Part shown: one piece after another, positions 10,585 to 20,886 of the stretch | How the letters are laid out: each line of letters starts with the position of its first letter | Position numbering within the stretch: position 1 is the first letter of the stretch | Assembly (NCBI RefSeq): GCF_913776015.1 | Contig: NZ_CAJYMD010000030.1 | Location: forward strand, 1-60,318 | Reading direction: 5' to 3' | Length of the DNA: 60,318 nt | Source of the DNA: an uncultured Oxalicibacterium sp. | GTDB taxonomy: Bacteria > Pseudomonadota > Gammaproteobacteria > Burkholderiales > Burkholderiaceae_D | Translations under genes and position numbers: made by a program | The notes under the pieces: model-generated | What the model saw: the letters and a program-made list of their open reading frames with translations, nothing else | Database searches by the model: none | What the model was told of the DNA's origin: nothing

Positions 10585-11928
10585 TTATTTCTCTGACCGG
10601 CTGAATGGATTCTTACCGGACCGCAATTCAATACGTAGTGGAGTACCCACCAGAGAAAAAGTTTCGCGGAAATGTTTTTCAAGGAAGCGCTTGTAGTTGG
10701 CATCGATGCTTTCCAGCGCATTGCCGTGAATGACCACGACCGGCGGATTCATGCCGCCCTGATGCGCATAGCGCATTTTGGGGCGGATCGAACCCTTGCG
10801 GCGCGGCTGCTGGTGTTCGACGGCTTCGATCAGTGCACGCGTCAGCTTTGGCGTTGACAAATTGGCCATGGCTGCTCCATACGCAGCATTGACCGATTTC
10901 ATCATCGGACCGATGCCGCTCGCCTGCAGCGCTGAAACGAAATGGAACTTGGCGAAGGACAGGAAGTTCAGCTTGCGCTCGATATCCATCTTAATGGCAT
11001 CGCGCTGATCGCTGGTTAGGCCATCCCATTTATTGACACCAACCACCAGTGCCCTGCCCGACTCCAGAATGAAGCCGGCGATATGGGCGTCCTGCTCAGA
11101 AATATCTTGTTGTGCATCCAGCAACAGCAGAACCACATTGGCTTCGGAAATCGATTGCAAGGTCTTGACGACAGAAAACTTCTCAATGGCCTCGAATACC
11201 TTGCCGCGACGACGAATGCCCGCCGTATCGATCAGCGTGTAATGACGTCCTTCACGCTCGAAGGGAATCTCGATCGAATCGCGTGTCGTACCCGGCATAT
11301 CGAAAGCAATCACACGCTCTTCGCCGAGCAGCGTATTGATCAGCGTCGATTTGCCGACATTCGGACGTCCGACGATTGCCAGCTTGATGTGCTTGCCTCC
11401 CGTCTCGGGCTCTTCTTCCTCTGGCGGACGCTGGGCAAATGCGATGTCTAGCGACTCTTCCACCAGATCAGCCACGCCATCGCCATGTGCAGCCGAAATC
11501 ACGTAAGGATCGCCCATGCCCAGCTCGTAGAAATCCGCAGTCACCGACGTGTACTTCATGCCCTCGGCCTTGTTGACCACCAGCATGACGTGACGACCAG
11601 ACTTGCGCAGGAAGTCGGTAATCGTCTTGTCGTGCGGCGTCAGACCCTGACGTCCATCGACGATGAAAATGACGACATCCGCCTCAGCCACCGCCTGCTT
11701 GGTCTGCTTGGCCATTTCATGCATGATGCCTTCCTTGGCAACAGGCTCGAAACCGCCGGTATCGATCACCAAAAACGGACGTTCGCCTACACGACCTTCA
11801 CCGTAGTGCCGGTCACGGGTCAAACCCGGCAGATCGGCCACCAGGGCATCACGCGACCGCGTCAGGCGGTTGAAGAGCGTGGACTTGCCGACATTTGGTC
11901 GACCTACTAATGCGATAACCGGCTTCAT
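10585..11928 (-). CDS. der: Ribosome assembly GTPase Der (EngA)
   Basis: The 447-residue product has two tandem G domains, the hallmark of Der, which is essential for 50S subunit maturation. The first P-loop [12 protein letters not shown] is near residue 8 and the second [12 protein letters not shown] near residue 187. Each domain has its own DTGGF or DTAGI G3 motif and an NKxx G4 motif (VNKAEG, VNKWDG). A C-terminal KH-like domain follows. It starts 9 nt after bamB, and bamB-der is a conserved gene pair. Confidence 0.97.
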   Translation of the reverse strand: MKPVIALVGRPNVGKSTLFNRLTRSRDALVADLPGLTRDRHYGEGRVGERPFLVIDTGGFEPVAKEGIMHEMAKQTKQAVAEADVVIFIVDGRQGLTPHDKTITDFLRKSGRHVMLVVNKAEGMKYTSVTADFYELGMGDPYVISAAHGDGVADLVEESLDIAFAQRPPEEEEPETGGKHIKLAIVGRPNVGKSTLINTLLGEERVIAFDMPGTTRDSIEIPFEREGRHYTLIDTAGIRRRGKVFEAIEKFSVVKTLQSISEANVVLLLLDAQQDISEQDAHIAGFILESGRALVVGVNKWDGLTSDQRDAIKMDIERKLNFLSFAKFHFVSALQASGIGPMMKSVNAAYGAAMANLSTPKLTRALIEAVEHQQPRRKGSIRPKMRYAHQGGMNPPVVVIHGNALESIDANYKRFLEKHFRETFSLVGTPLRIELRSGKNPFSRSEK

Positions 11929-11937
11929 GAAATGACT

Positions 11938-13086
11938 TTACTCGGTCGCTACAGCGACCACTGATCCTAATTGAGTTTGGAAAATACCGACGCCATCCGC
12001 GAATTGCGGACGTGCCACAATCGCGCCACCATCGGTCTTGATACGTGCCAGCAGCTTGCCATCTTCCTTGGAGAGGAAATGTATGTAGCCATCAAAATCG
12101 CCCGTCGCAACTACATTATTGAACGCGATCGGTGTCGATAGGCGACGATTGGTGAGTTGCGTATTACGCCATGCACTCGCACCGCTCATGCGCGAGAAGG
12201 CATTCAAACCGCCTTTCTCGTCTGCGACATAGACATTGCGTTCATCCACTGCAACGCCACCATCGCTCGACAAGCCCGCAGCCCAGCGTGGCGCACCGCT
12301 CGCCGCATCGAAACAGGCAACACGGCCCTGATAAGCCACGGCACACACTTCGCGCCCCGAAACGACTGGCGTGCCAGAAATATCGGCAATGCGCTCCAGC
12401 TCGGTTACGCCACGGGGGTCACCCACAGCCATTTCCCAACGCGGTGCACCAGTTGCAACCGTCAATGCCAGCAAGCGACCGCCAGCGAAACCCACGTAGG
12501 CTGTGCCATCGACAATCGCAATGCCCGGTGCCGTACGCAGCGTCAACGCGGGTGCCGTGCGTTGAATGCTCCACTTTCGTTCACCGGTATCGACATCGTA
12601 GGCCGTCACGCGGTTGTCCATGCTGCGAATCAGAACCGTACCCAAAGCGACTGCCGGTGCCGACAAGACTTCACTCGTGGCTTGCGCCTTCCAGCGCTGC
12701 TTACCTTCGGCATCGAATGCCAGAATCACACCCTTGTTCCCCACGACAACCACATTCTGGCCATCGCTGCCAACGCCAGCCGTCAATCGGGTACCGGCAT
12801 CGATACGCCAGATCGAGCGACCGGTCGATGCTTCGAGCTTGGTGATATTGCCGTTTTCAGCAGCGGCGTACACATTACTGCCCACCAGTGCCGGTGTAAA
12901 AACGTATTTATCTGCCTTGCCAACCGAAGCCGACCATACAGTGCGCATGCGCGCATCGTTTTGTAACTCCACCAGCGGTGCCGGCTGGGTCTTGGGATTC
13001 GGCTTCTTGGCAAACGGATTCAGGGACGAACAGCCGGTCAACGCAACCACGATACCGGCACAACACATCAGGGATGTAACGCGCAT
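11938..13086 (-). CDS. bamB: Outer membrane assembly lipoprotein BamB
   Basis: The 382-residue product is the beta-propeller lipoprotein of the BAM complex that inserts beta-barrel proteins into the outer membrane. The signal peptide ends in the lipobox LTGC (Cys19). Repeated PQQ-type blades follow, with recurring segments such as VYAAAENGNITKLEASTGR, VILAFDAEGKQRW and VAYQGRVACFDAASGAPRW. It lies between yfgM and der with gaps of 21 and 9 nt, the standard arrangement. Full length. Confidence 0.95.
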   Translation of the reverse strand: MRVTSLMCCAGIVVALTGCSSLNPFAKKPNPKTQPAPLVELQNDARMRTVWSASVGKADKYVFTPALVGSNVYAAAENGNITKLEASTGRSIWRIDAGTRLTAGVGSDGQNVVVVGNKGVILAFDAEGKQRWKAQATSEVLSAPAVALGTVLIRSMDNRVTAYDVDTGERKWSIQRTAPALTLRTAPGIAIVDGTAYVGFAGGRLLALTVATGAPRWEMAVGDPRGVTELERIADISGTPVVSGREVCAVAYQGRVACFDAASGAPRWAAGLSSDGGVAVDERNVYVADEKGGLNAFSRMSGASAWRNTQLTNRRLSTPIAFNNVVATGDFDGYIHFLSKEDGKLLARIKTDGGAIVARPQFADGVGIFQTQLGSVVAVATE

Positions 13087-13107
13087 CTTGCTTCCTCTTG
13101 TTAGCTA

Positions 13108-13758
13108 TCAGGCTGCCTTGGCGGCAGGCGCGCCACCGATCGCATCCAGCTTGATCTGAATAAGTTGACGACCGGCGCTGCGGGCATCGGTTTTTTCCAT
13201 CGCAGCCTGATAGGCAACACGCGCCTCGTCAAGCTTGTTCTGTGCCACGAAAATATCGCCCTTGCGATCCTCGACCAAACCGGCAAATTCAGCAGGGAAT
13301 TTGCCAGACAACACTTTCAATGCTTCGTCATAGGCTTTTTCGTCGAGCAGAATACCGGACAGGCGAATACGCGCGATGGCCTTGTATTCCTCATTACGCC
13401 CCTTGTCGGCCACCCATTGCAGTTGCGTCTTGGCTGTCTGGAAATCACCCGCATCGAATGCCGATTTGGCCGCAGCCAAGCCCGTCATCTGGGCATAGGC
13501 AGTCCCGGAAAAACGTGACTGCATGTCGCTGCTTACACGCGCGATTTTTTCCTTGTCCTTGGCGGTGATCGCACCTTGCAGCTCTTCATAGAGCTGTGCT
13601 GCCTGTGCAGCCTGTCTGGTCTGGTAGTACGTCCAGCCCTTCCATGCTGCGAAAGCGGCCAGCGCGATGATCAATAACCATGTCGCCAGATTACCGTAGC
13701 GCTCCCACCAGGATTTCAGCCCGGCGAGTTGTTCCTGTTCTGCGTGATCGTATGCCAT
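13108..13758 (-). CDS. yfgM: YfgM-type tetratricopeptide membrane protein
   Basis: The 216-residue product has a short cytoplasmic N-terminus, one transmembrane helix (LATWLLIIALAAFAAWKGW, about residues 24-42) and a periplasmic region of TPR-like helices, the layout of YfgM/DUF2133. In E. coli YfgM is a SecYEG-associated ancillary factor working with PpiD on exported proteins. The neighbours hisS upstream and bamB downstream match the E. coli order. The role here is inferred from the family. Confidence 0.88.
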   Translation of the reverse strand: MAYDHAEQEQLAGLKSWWERYGNLATWLLIIALAAFAAWKGWTYYQTRQAAQAAQLYEELQGAITAKDKEKIARVSSDMQSRFSGTAYAQMTGLAAAKSAFDAGDFQTAKTQLQWVADKGRNEEYKAIARIRLSGILLDEKAYDEALKVLSGKFPAEFAGLVEDRKGDIFVAQNKLDEARVAYQAAMEKTDARSAGRQLIQIKLDAIGGAPAAKAA

Positions 13759-13770
13759 GTTGATCCAGTT

Positions 13771-15117
13771 TTAATGATGATAATGAACGTGTTCGTCGTG
13801 CGAATGATCGTGGCCGACGATCTGATCCACCAGATAATCGGCGATGGTATCGAACGGTACTTCGGCCTGATTGCCATTGGCATCGGCGTTACGCAATTCC
13901 TTGACGATTGCCTTACCCTTGGCGATCTCGTCTTCCGCGATGATGACGGCATAAGCGGCTCCGCTTGCGTCCGCACGCTTCATCTGCGATTTGAAACTAC
14001 CGATACCGGCTGACGAAGCGCAATGCAGCACGACATCGAGGCCGGCGTCACGCAAGCGTTCGGCCACAACCGACGATTGCAATTGCGCCTCTTCACCCTG
14101 ATGCACGAGATAAACATCGCACTGGTTGGACGCAAGCTGTTCGCCGTTAGCTTTCATCAACTCCAGCAAACGCTCGACGCCCATCGCAAAGCCGCATGCC
14201 GGCGTCGGTTTGCCGCCGAACATTTCGACCAGCGGATCGTAACGACCGCCGCCGCATACCGTGCCTTGCGAACCGAGTTGATCGGTCACCCACTCGAACA
14301 CGGTGCGGTTGTAATAATCCATGCCGCGCACGAGACGCGGATTGATCGTGAACGGAATCGCATTATGCCGGAGGATTTTCTGTACGCCTTCGAAATGCGC
14401 ACGCGAATCGTCACCCAGATAGTCGAGCAGCTTCGGCGCTGCATTGACCAGATCCTGCATGGTCGGATTCTTGGTATCCAGAATGCGGAGTGGATTGCTG
14501 TGCAGGCGCTTTTTCGCTTCGGCATCCAGCACATCGATATGTTTCTCAAAATAAGCGATCAGATCGGCGCGATGACGGTTGCGTTCTTCGGCATTGCCGA
14601 TCGAATTCAATTCCAGTCGCACACCTTGCAAGCCGAGATCATCCCACAGACGCTGGCACATCATGATCAGCTCGGCATCGATATCCGGACCGGAAAAACC
14701 GATCGCTTCGGCACCGATCTGATGGAACTGGCGATAGCGGCCACGCTGCGGACGCTCATGACGAAACATCGGACCTGCATACCAGAGACGTTTAGGACCG
14801 TCGTAGGTCAGATTGTGTTCGAGTGCGGCGCGTACCACGCCAGCCGTGCACTCAGGGCGCAAGGTCAACTGATCGCCATTCATGGAATCGGTAAAGGAAT
14901 ACATTTCCTTCTCGACGATATCCGTTACTTCGCCCAGACCGCGCGCAAACAGCGCCGTCGGCTCGACAATCGGCGTGCGAATCTGTTGAAAGCCGTAACT
15001 CTTGAGCACCGTGTGCACGGTGTTTTCAAACAATTCCCACAAAGGTGCATCAGCCGGCAGGATATCGTTCATCCCTTTGACGCCAACGATTTTTTCGATT
15101 TTCTTGTTCTCTGACAT
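13771..15117 (-). CDS. hisS: Histidyl-tRNA synthetase
   Basis: The 448-residue product is a class II aminoacyl-tRNA synthetase that charges tRNA-His. Motif 1 is in the N-terminal third, motif 2 appears as [19 protein letters not shown] near residue 116, and the HisRS motif [16 protein letters not shown] is near residue 265. The anticodon-binding domain follows. The start ATG at 15115-15117 is preferred over an in-frame ATG 36 nt upstream because MSENKKIEK is followed directly by the conserved [11 protein letters not shown]. The C-terminus carries an unusual tail, [14 protein letters not shown], with seven His in 14 residues, which resembles a metal-binding extension and is not needed for the core fold. 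Confidence 0.96.
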   Translation of the reverse strand: MSENKKIEKIVGVKGMNDILPADAPLWELFENTVHTVLKSYGFQQIRTPIVEPTALFARGLGEVTDIVEKEMYSFTDSMNGDQLTLRPECTAGVVRAALEHNLTYDGPKRLWYAGPMFRHERPQRGRYRQFHQIGAEAIGFSGPDIDAELIMMCQRLWDDLGLQGVRLELNSIGNAEERNRHRADLIAYFEKHIDVLDAEAKKRLHSNPLRILDTKNPTMQDLVNAAPKLLDYLGDDSRAHFEGVQKILRHNAIPFTINPRLVRGMDYYNRTVFEWVTDQLGSQGTVCGGGRYDPLVEMFGGKPTPACGFAMGVERLLELMKANGEQLASNQCDVYLVHQGEEAQLQSSVVAERLRDAGLDVVLHCASSAGIGSFKSQMKRADASGAAYAVIIAEDEIAKGKAIVKELRNADANGNQAEVPFDTIADYLVDQIVGHDHSHDEHVHYHH

Positions 15118-15164
15118 GAATTTTCTGTTTTCCCGAACAGGATGATTCAGCACTGCCGCATCAC

Positions 15165-16430
15165 TCAGGCAATGCTGTTTTCCTTGCCGTAATGGCTCTT
15201 TACATATTCCAGCACAATCGCCTGGAATTCTTCTGCGATATTCTCGCCGCGTAGCGTAATGGTTTTTTCGCCATCGACGAATACCGGTGCGGCAGGCGAC
15301 TCACCCGTACCCGGCAAACTGATACCGATATTGGCGTGTTTGGACTCACCGGGCCCATTGACGATGCAGCCCATTACGGCCACATTCATCGCCTCCACGC
15401 CCGGATACTGCTTCTTCCACACAGGCATCTGATCGCGCAGATAGGTCTGGATGCGATCGGCCAGTTCCTGAAACACCGTTGACGTGGTACGACCACAGCC
15501 CGGACAGGCGATGACCATCGGCGTGAATTTGCGCAAACCCATGGTCTGCAAGATTTCCTGCCCAACGATCACTTCGCGCGTACGATCGCCGCCTGGCTCC
15601 GGCGTCAGCGAAATGCGAATGGTATCGCCTATGCCTTCCTGCAGCAGAACCGACAAGGCAGCCGTCGAAGCCACGATGCCTTTGCTGCCCATGCCCGCCT
15701 CAGTCAGACCAAGATGCAAAGGATAATCGCAACGACGTGCCAGTTCGCGATAGACGGCGATCAAATCCTGCACACCCGACACCTTGCACGACAGGATGAT
15801 GCGATCGCCGGCAAGGCCGACTTCTTCGGCACGCTGCGCATTCTCGATTGCCGATGTCACCAGCGCTTCATACATGACGGCTTGCGCACTCCACGGATTC
15901 GCGCGTGCCGCGTTTTCGTCCATGATGCGGGCCAGCAGTTCCTGATCCAGACTGCCCCAGTTCACACCGATACGTACCGGTTTGTCATGACGGCAGGCGA
16001 CCTCGATCATCTGCGCAAACTGCGTATCGCGCTTGGCACCCTTGCCGACATTGCCCGGATTGATACGGTACTTGGCCAGCATGCTCGCGCATTCGGGATA
16101 CTCGGTCAGCAGCTTGTGGCCGTTGTAATGAAAATCACCGACCAGCGGCACCGATACATCCATACGCGCCAGCTGTTCGCAAATATGTGGGACGGCGGCT
16201 GCCGCCTCTGCCGAATTGACGGTGATGCGCACCATCTCGGAACCTGCACGTGCGAGCTCCTTGATCTGGATGGCTGTTGCGATGACATCTGCCGTATCGG
16301 TATTCGTCATGGACTGCACGACAACCGGCGCATCGCCACCGATACGCACTTCGCGATCCGCGCAACGAATGATTGCCGTACGGCTGGCGCGGCGCGACAA
16401 AGGGCCGGCAGGAATCGGGGAACTGGACAT
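15165..16430 (-). CDS. ispG: 4-hydroxy-3-methylbut-2-en-1-yl diphosphate synthase IspG
   Basis: The 421-residue product is the penultimate enzyme of the MEP isoprenoid pathway, a 4Fe-4S reductase acting on MEcPP. The TIM-barrel N-terminus contains [12 protein letters not shown] near residue 38. The cluster ligands are visible in [16 protein letters not shown] near residue 309 and [16 protein letters not shown] near residue 355. It is slightly longer than the E. coli enzyme, as is usual in betaproteobacteria. It lies between rodZ (4 nt) and hisS (47 nt), the common proteobacterial order rodZ-ispG-hisS. Confidence 0.96.
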   Translation of the reverse strand: MSSSPIPAGPLSRRASRTAIIRCADREVRIGGDAPVVVQSMTNTDTADVIATAIQIKELARAGSEMVRITVNSAEAAAAVPHICEQLARMDVSVPLVGDFHYNGHKLLTEYPECASMLAKYRINPGNVGKGAKRDTQFAQMIEVACRHDKPVRIGVNWGSLDQELLARIMDENAARANPWSAQAVMYEALVTSAIENAQRAEEVGLAGDRIILSCKVSGVQDLIAVYRELARRCDYPLHLGLTEAGMGSKGIVASTAALSVLLQEGIGDTIRISLTPEPGGDRTREVIVGQEILQTMGLRKFTPMVIACPGCGRTTSTVFQELADRIQTYLRDQMPVWKKQYPGVEAMNVAVMGCIVNGPGESKHANIGISLPGTGESPAAPVFVDGEKTITLRGENIAEEFQAIVLEYVKSHYGKENSIA

Positions 16431-16434
16431 GGAC

Positions 16435-17472
16435 TTAATTTATATTCAGGCGGGCGACATTATTGCTGCTGGGCTTGATCTCCAGCGGCTGCCCGGCCAC
16501 GCTCACCGTCACGGCGCTGGCGTTGCCCACCACGATGGAAACCGGGCCGGAAATGGCAAACGACTCGCTTGATCCCGCCTTGAAAATGCGCGAGACGACG
16601 ATGCTGTTATCAGGACGCTTGACCTCTACCCAGCTATCCTCTTTCGCTTGCAAGCCCAAGAGCTTCTGCCCTTCTGCTGCGACCACAGGATTGCTGGCTG
16701 CATTTACTGCCGGCGCTTGCGTATTAGTCGGATTCGTGACGGTTGCGGCAGGTGCTGGCCTAGGTGCAGCCACGCTGGCCGCAGGTGCCACGTCACTCGT
16801 TGTTGCAGCGGGTGCGGAAGCTGCTGTAGGCGGCGTCACAACTGCAGGCTCAGATGGCGAAGCGGCAGCCGAAGGAGGCGCATCTTCAGAGAAGGTCTGC
16901 TGTGGAGTTGTCGGCTCGACGGGCGTTGTCACTTCGACTGGCAGCTCCTTGGTCACGCTGCCGTCCTGCGCGGTTGAAACGCTTCTATCGAAAGAGGGAA
17001 TCCAGCCAGATCGTTGCGCAGCGAAAAACAGCACTCCGCATAGCACGGCAATACCCCCAATGACGATCGGCAGCGAAGGACCTCTACGTTTGCCAAACGG
17101 CACACTTGTTTCAGAAAAGGATGCCGACAACGGCGCACGCTCCGGCAAGATATTCGCGCTTGCAGCCTGGGGCTCGACCGCCGCCAGCATCGGCGCAGGA
17201 TCGACACGCAACAATTTGGCATAGGCGCGAATAAAACCGCGCACGATGACCAGCCCTGGCAAGGCTTCGTAATGATCGGTTTCCAGCGCTTCCACCTGGC
17301 GTGGTGCCAGATTGAGCTGGCTCGCTACCTGCTCGATAGTCCAGCCGCGCGCCTGGCGCAACATGGTCAGTTGCGTCCCGGCGGAAGTACGCTGCTGCTC
17401 GGAAGCAACTGCTGTTGTCGCCTGCTCTGCAGGTTGGTCGTTCACTTCGTGATTTACTACTTGATCATTCAT
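16435..17472 (-). CDS. rodZ: Cytoskeleton protein RodZ
   Basis: The 345-residue product links MreB filaments to the elongation machinery. The N-terminal Cro/C1-type helix-turn-helix (about residues 33-95, with [20 protein letters not shown]) is cytoplasmic. A single transmembrane helix ([20 protein letters not shown], near residue 132) is followed by a long Ala/Pro/Thr/Val-rich periplasmic linker and a C-terminal DUF4115 beta domain ([19 protein letters not shown]). The start at 17470-17472 overlaps the pilW/pilF stop by 8 nt; an in-frame ATG at 17529 would lie deep inside that gene. The linker is the least conserved part. Confidence 0.9.
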   Translation of the reverse strand: MNDQVVNHEVNDQPAEQATTAVASEQQRTSAGTQLTMLRQARGWTIEQVASQLNLAPRQVEALETDHYEALPGLVIVRGFIRAYAKLLRVDPAPMLAAVEPQAASANILPERAPLSASFSETSVPFGKRRGPSLPIVIGGIAVLCGVLFFAAQRSGWIPSFDRSVSTAQDGSVTKELPVEVTTPVEPTTPQQTFSEDAPPSAAASPSEPAVVTPPTAASAPAATTSDVAPAASVAAPRPAPAATVTNPTNTQAPAVNAASNPVVAAEGQKLLGLQAKEDSWVEVKRPDNSIVVSRIFKAGSSESFAISGPVSIVVGNASAVTVSVAGQPLEIKPSSNNVARLNIN

Positions 17473-18265
17473 TGAAAGCTCCGCGCTGATAAGCGGCAAA
17501 TTCGGCAGAGTTCGGAAAACGTCGGCCAAGCTGCGTGACCAGACTGACTTCGGCAGCGCGATCGCCCAGGCGACGCTCGATCTTGATCGCTGTCCACAAG
17601 GCTTCCGCCGTTACCTGATCCGATGTTGCCGCACGGCCGGCATAAAAACGTGCGTTGCGATAATCGCCGCGCGCATAGTAGAGCTTCGCCAGATTGATCG
17701 CGGTCGTCACACTAGAAGGATCGAGCCGGAAAGAATCGTTCAGGTATTTTTCTGCTGCAGCCAGGTTGTTCAACTTCATGCTGCACACTCCCGCATTCGT
17801 CATCGCCCGTGCAGGAGACTGAAAAGCGCGATTGCGCAAGGCTGCATCAAAATAGGGAATCGCCTGCTCGGCTCGTCCGTTCTGACACAAGAACCAGCCA
17901 TAGTTATTGCTGAGGTCGGGGTCTTCCGGCGCCAGGCGCAAGGCACGCGCGAAATGTTCTTCGGCCAGACGCGTATCGCCCATATCCATATAGATCAAGG
18001 CAGCCATGCTGTAGGCATCAACAAAATTGGGCGCTGCCTGCAGCGCCTGCCTGACTTCATCCAGTGCGATCTGATATTGACGCTGCTGATAATACTCGGC
18101 AGCCAATTGCAAACGAATATGCGCACGACGTTGCGCATCGGTCGCATCGGGCCGCCCGGGATAATCACTACCTGCCACAGAAGCACCACCGCCGGCACAA
18201 CCGGCAAGCAGCGCTACACATACCATACCGACCGAAAGAAAAAGCGAAGCGCGACCATGTTTCAT
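17465..18265 (-). CDS. pilW: Type IV pilus biogenesis lipoprotein PilW/PilF
   Basis: The 266-residue product is an outer-membrane pilotin-like TPR lipoprotein needed for type IV pilus secretin assembly or pilus stability. The signal peptide ends in the lipobox LLAGC near residue 23, and at least four TPR repeats follow (AEYYQQRQYQIALDEVRQAL, AALIYMDMGDTRLAEEHFAR, NYGWFLCQNGRAEQAIPYF). The ATG at 18263-18265 overlaps the rlmN stop (ATGA); a longer in-frame start would cover rlmN and lack a signal peptide. fimV at 55527 is another type IV pilus-related gene in the window. PilF is the Pseudomonas name. Confidence 0.88.
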   Translation of the reverse strand: MKHGRASLFLSVGMVCVALLAGCAGGGASVAGSDYPGRPDATDAQRRAHIRLQLAAEYYQQRQYQIALDEVRQALQAAPNFVDAYSMAALIYMDMGDTRLAEEHFARALRLAPEDPDLSNNYGWFLCQNGRAEQAIPYFDAALRNRAFQSPARAMTNAGVCSMKLNNLAAAEKYLNDSFRLDPSSVTTAINLAKLYYARGDYRNARFYAGRAATSDQVTAEALWTAIKIERRLGDRAAEVSLVTQLGRRFPNSAEFAAYQRGAFNE

Positions 18266-19428
18266 CAGGATGAAATCTCCACGAGACGTCCGAAATTCTT
18301 GCCGAATTTTTCCTGATAGTCGGCCATTTTCTTCATCCGCTCCTGCACGCGCGTGCGGTCTTTGACCTCCCCGGCCAGTTGTCCGCACGCGGCATCGATA
18401 TCATCACCGCGCGTCTTGCGCACCGTAGTGACGATGCCAGCATCCATCAGGACTTGGGCAAACGCCTTGATGCGCGGATTTTGCGAGCGCAATAAACCGG
18501 ATTCGGGGAACGGATTGAAAGGAATCAGATTGAATTTGCACGGCACATCAGCCTCACGAACCAGTGCAATCAGCTCACGCGCGTGCTGATCAGTATCGTT
18601 GACACCATCCAGCATGCAATATTCAAAGGTAATGAAATCACGTGGTGCAAATTCGAGGTAGCGCTTGCACGCCGCCATCAATTCCACCAACGGATATTTC
18701 TTGTTCAACGGCACCAGACCGTCACGCAAGGGATCGTTCGAGGCATGCAGCGATACCGCCAGCGCCACGGCACAATCCTGCGACAGCTTATCAATCATCG
18801 GTACCACGCCACTGGTCGACAAGGTAACGCGACGACGCGACAGGCCGTAGGCGTTATCGTCGAGCATCAATCGCAACGCAGTGACAGTCGGTTCGTAATT
18901 GAGCAAGGGCTCGCCCATGCCCATCATGACGACGTTGGTAATCTGCCGCTCGCCTTTCGGCCCCGGCTCGATACCCTTGGTGCGACGCAATTCAAATTCG
19001 GCCATCCACAGTTGACCAATGATTTCGGCCACCGTCAGATTGCGGTTGAAACCCTGCTTGCCGGTAGAACAGAAACGGCAATTGACAGCGCAGCCCGCCT
19101 GCGTGGAAATGCACAGCGTGCCGCGATTTTCTTCGGGAATATAAACAGTCTCGACTGCATTGCCCTGCCCGACATCGACCAGCCACTTGCGTGTGCCATC
19201 GGCGGACGTGTGATCAGAAATAATGGCTGGCGCCTGAATGACAGCGCGCGTCTTGAGCTTTTCGCGCAGCGACTTGGCCAGATCTGTCATCGCATCGAAA
19301 TCGCTCGCGCCGAACTGATGAATCCAGCGCTGCAATTGCTTGGCGCGAAACGGCTTCTCACCCAGCTCGCCACAATAGGCGGCAAGCTGTGCGGGATCAA
19401 AATCCAGCAGATTGGTGAGCGTCGTCAT
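18265..19428 (-). CDS. rlmN: Dual-specificity RNA methyltransferase RlmN
   Basis: The 387-residue radical-SAM enzyme makes 2-methyladenosine at A2503 of 23S rRNA and A37 of several tRNAs. The radical-SAM cluster motif CxxxCxxC is seen in [18 protein letters not shown] near residue 112. The mechanistic Cys pair (the second lies near the C-terminus in DAACGQL) and [16 protein letters not shown] near residue 173 are typical. It sits between ndk and pilW/pilF, as in E. coli where rlmN follows ndk. Confidence 0.96.
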   Translation of the reverse strand: MTTLTNLLDFDPAQLAAYCGELGEKPFRAKQLQRWIHQFGASDFDAMTDLAKSLREKLKTRAVIQAPAIISDHTSADGTRKWLVDVGQGNAVETVYIPEENRGTLCISTQAGCAVNCRFCSTGKQGFNRNLTVAEIIGQLWMAEFELRRTKGIEPGPKGERQITNVVMMGMGEPLLNYEPTVTALRLMLDDNAYGLSRRRVTLSTSGVVPMIDKLSQDCAVALAVSLHASNDPLRDGLVPLNKKYPLVELMAACKRYLEFAPRDFITFEYCMLDGVNDTDQHARELIALVREADVPCKFNLIPFNPFPESGLLRSQNPRIKAFAQVLMDAGIVTTVRKTRGDDIDAACGQLAGEVKDRTRVQERMKKMADYQEKFGKNFGRLVEISS

Positions 19429-19512
19429 CGAACCATCTTCCTTGAAACATCAAAGGCGAACACAAGCGTTGTGCTCGCCATTTGCAATGCCGGCACACAG
19501 GCCGGCAAACAA

Positions 19513-19938
19513 TCAACGCGAGTAAACGTTCAATGCAGGGAAGAAATATGCGATTTCATTCTTCGCGGTTTCTTCTGCATCGGAACCGTGAACAGCATTA
19601 GCATCGATCGAATCGGCGAAATCGGCGCGGATCGTGCCTTTGTCAGCCTTCTTCGGATCGGTTGCGCCCATCAGGTCGCGATTCTTGATGATAGCGCCTT
19701 CGCCTTCCAGAACCTGGATCATGACAGGACCGGAAATCATGAAGTCCACCAGATCCTTGAAGAAAGGACGGGCAGCGTGCACAGCGTAGAAACCTTCAGC
19801 TTCTGCACGCGACAATTGAGCCATGCGAGCTGCGACGATTTTCAGGCCGGCATTCTCGAAACGGGTGTAAATCTGGCCGATTACGTTCTTAGCCACGGCA
19901 TCTGGTTTGATAATCGACAGGGTGCGTTCGATCGCCAT
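19513..19938 (-). CDS. ndk: Nucleoside diphosphate kinase
   Basis: The 141-residue product transfers gamma-phosphate between nucleoside triphosphates and diphosphates. It begins [20 protein letters not shown], and the catalytic phosphohistidine is in [20 protein letters not shown] near residue 117. A GGAG Shine-Dalgarno sequence precedes the ATG. It is first in the long minus-strand series that ends at the phosphoribosyltransferase gene, and its 84-nt spacing to rlmN allows cotranscription. Confidence 0.97.
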   Translation of the reverse strand: MAIERTLSIIKPDAVAKNVIGQIYTRFENAGLKIVAARMAQLSRAEAEGFYAVHAARPFFKDLVDFMISGPVMIQVLEGEGAIIKNRDLMGATDPKKADKGTIRADFADSIDANAVHGSDAEETAKNEIAYFFPALNVYSR

Positions 19939-20063
19939 CTGAAAAACTCCAATAAAAAGAAAGGGTTAAAAGAAGAAATTGATATTTCAACTAACCTTTG
20001 ATTCTATCACGAAAGCCCATATACTACGAATAGATGCTTTGTGAGGATTTCGTTAAGAAGCGT

Positions 20064-20069
20064 TATACT
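20064..20069 (+). promoter_or_regulatory. Putative -10 element upstream of the yccA-like gene
   Basis: TATACT lies 59 nt before the ATG at 20128. No good -35 box at 16-18 bp is visible; the closest match, TTGTGA, gives a spacer of about 19. Weak call from sequence alone. Confidence 0.35.
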
Positions 20070-20127
20070 AAAGCCCATGTAAAAGCTGCGAGACAGCAAA
20101 ACATTTGAGTTCCAACCTGGAGAAGCC

Positions 20128-20817
20128 ATGAACAACCTCGACCACACTTTCGGCTCGGCAACGTCGGTAGCAGTAACGCGCAACCGCGTGCTGCGCAATA
20201 CCTACTGGCTGCTGGCCATTTCCATGATTCCGACCGTGCTGGGCGCCTGGATGGGCGTGCAGTTCAACTTCACCTTCTTTTCAGGCAGCCCGTTTATCGG
20301 ACTGATGGTTTTCCTGGGGATTGCATTCGGCTTCTTTTATGCCATTGAAAAAACCAAGAATTCAGGCCTGGGTGTAGCGCTGTTGCTGGGCTTCACCTTC
20401 TTCATGGGACTGATGCTGTCGCGCCTGATCGGGCACATTCTCGGTTTTGCCAACGGCACCTCGCTGATCATGATGGCTTTTGGCGGTACGGCAACCATTC
20501 TGTTCGTCATGGCCTCGGTTGCCACCGTGACCAAGCGTGATTTCTCGGGCATGGGCAAATGGCTGTTCATGGGCGTGCTGGTGATCCTGCTGGCTGCCGT
20601 TGCCAATATCTGGCTGCAACTGCCGGCGCTGCAACTGACAATCTCGGTTTTGGCAATCGGCATTTTCTCGGCCTTCATCCTGTATGACGTGCAACGCATC
20701 GTCAATGGCGGTGAAACCAATTACATCACTGCTACGCTGAGCCTGTACCTGAGTGTCTACAACATCTTCGCCAATCTGCTGTCGTTGCTCGGCATCTTTG
20801 GTGGCGAGCGCGACTAA
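20128..20817 (+). CDS. yccA: Bax inhibitor-1/YccA family membrane protein
   Basis: The 229-residue product is a seven-helix inner-membrane protein of the BI-1/YccA family. Hydrophobic segments occur from about residue 25 onward, including YWLLAISMIPTVLGAWMG and SVLAIGIFSAFILYDVQRIV. The latter contains the family's ILYDVQRIVNGG motif, and the C-terminus reads YLSVYNIFANLLSLLGIF. In E. coli YccA is a substrate and inhibitor of FtsH and associates with HflK and HflC, both encoded at 6820-9044. Monocistronic on the plus strand between two minus-strand blocks. Confidence 0.88.
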   Translation: MNNLDHTFGSATSVAVTRNRVLRNTYWLLAISMIPTVLGAWMGVQFNFTFFSGSPFIGLMVFLGIAFGFFYAIEKTKNSGLGVALLLGFTFFMGLMLSRLIGHILGFANGTSLIMMAFGGTATILFVMASVATVTKRDFSGMGKWLFMGVLVILLAAVANIWLQLPALQLTISVLAIGIFSAFILYDVQRIVNGGETNYITATLSLYLSVYNIFANLLSLLGIFGGERD

Positions 20818-20831
20818 CGCTCTCCAATCGC

Positions 20832-20862
20832 AAAAAAGCCGACCTGTTGGTCGGCTTTTTTC
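20832..20862. terminator. Bidirectional terminator between yccA and rlmD
   Basis: The perfect stem AAAAAAGCCGACC/GGTCGGCTTTTTT with a TGTT loop has T-runs on both strands. It lies between the convergent genes yccA (ends 20817) and rlmD (ends 20887), so it can serve both. Confidence 0.93.
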
Positions 20863-20886
20863 TTGGCATTTCCACGAACTACGCCA

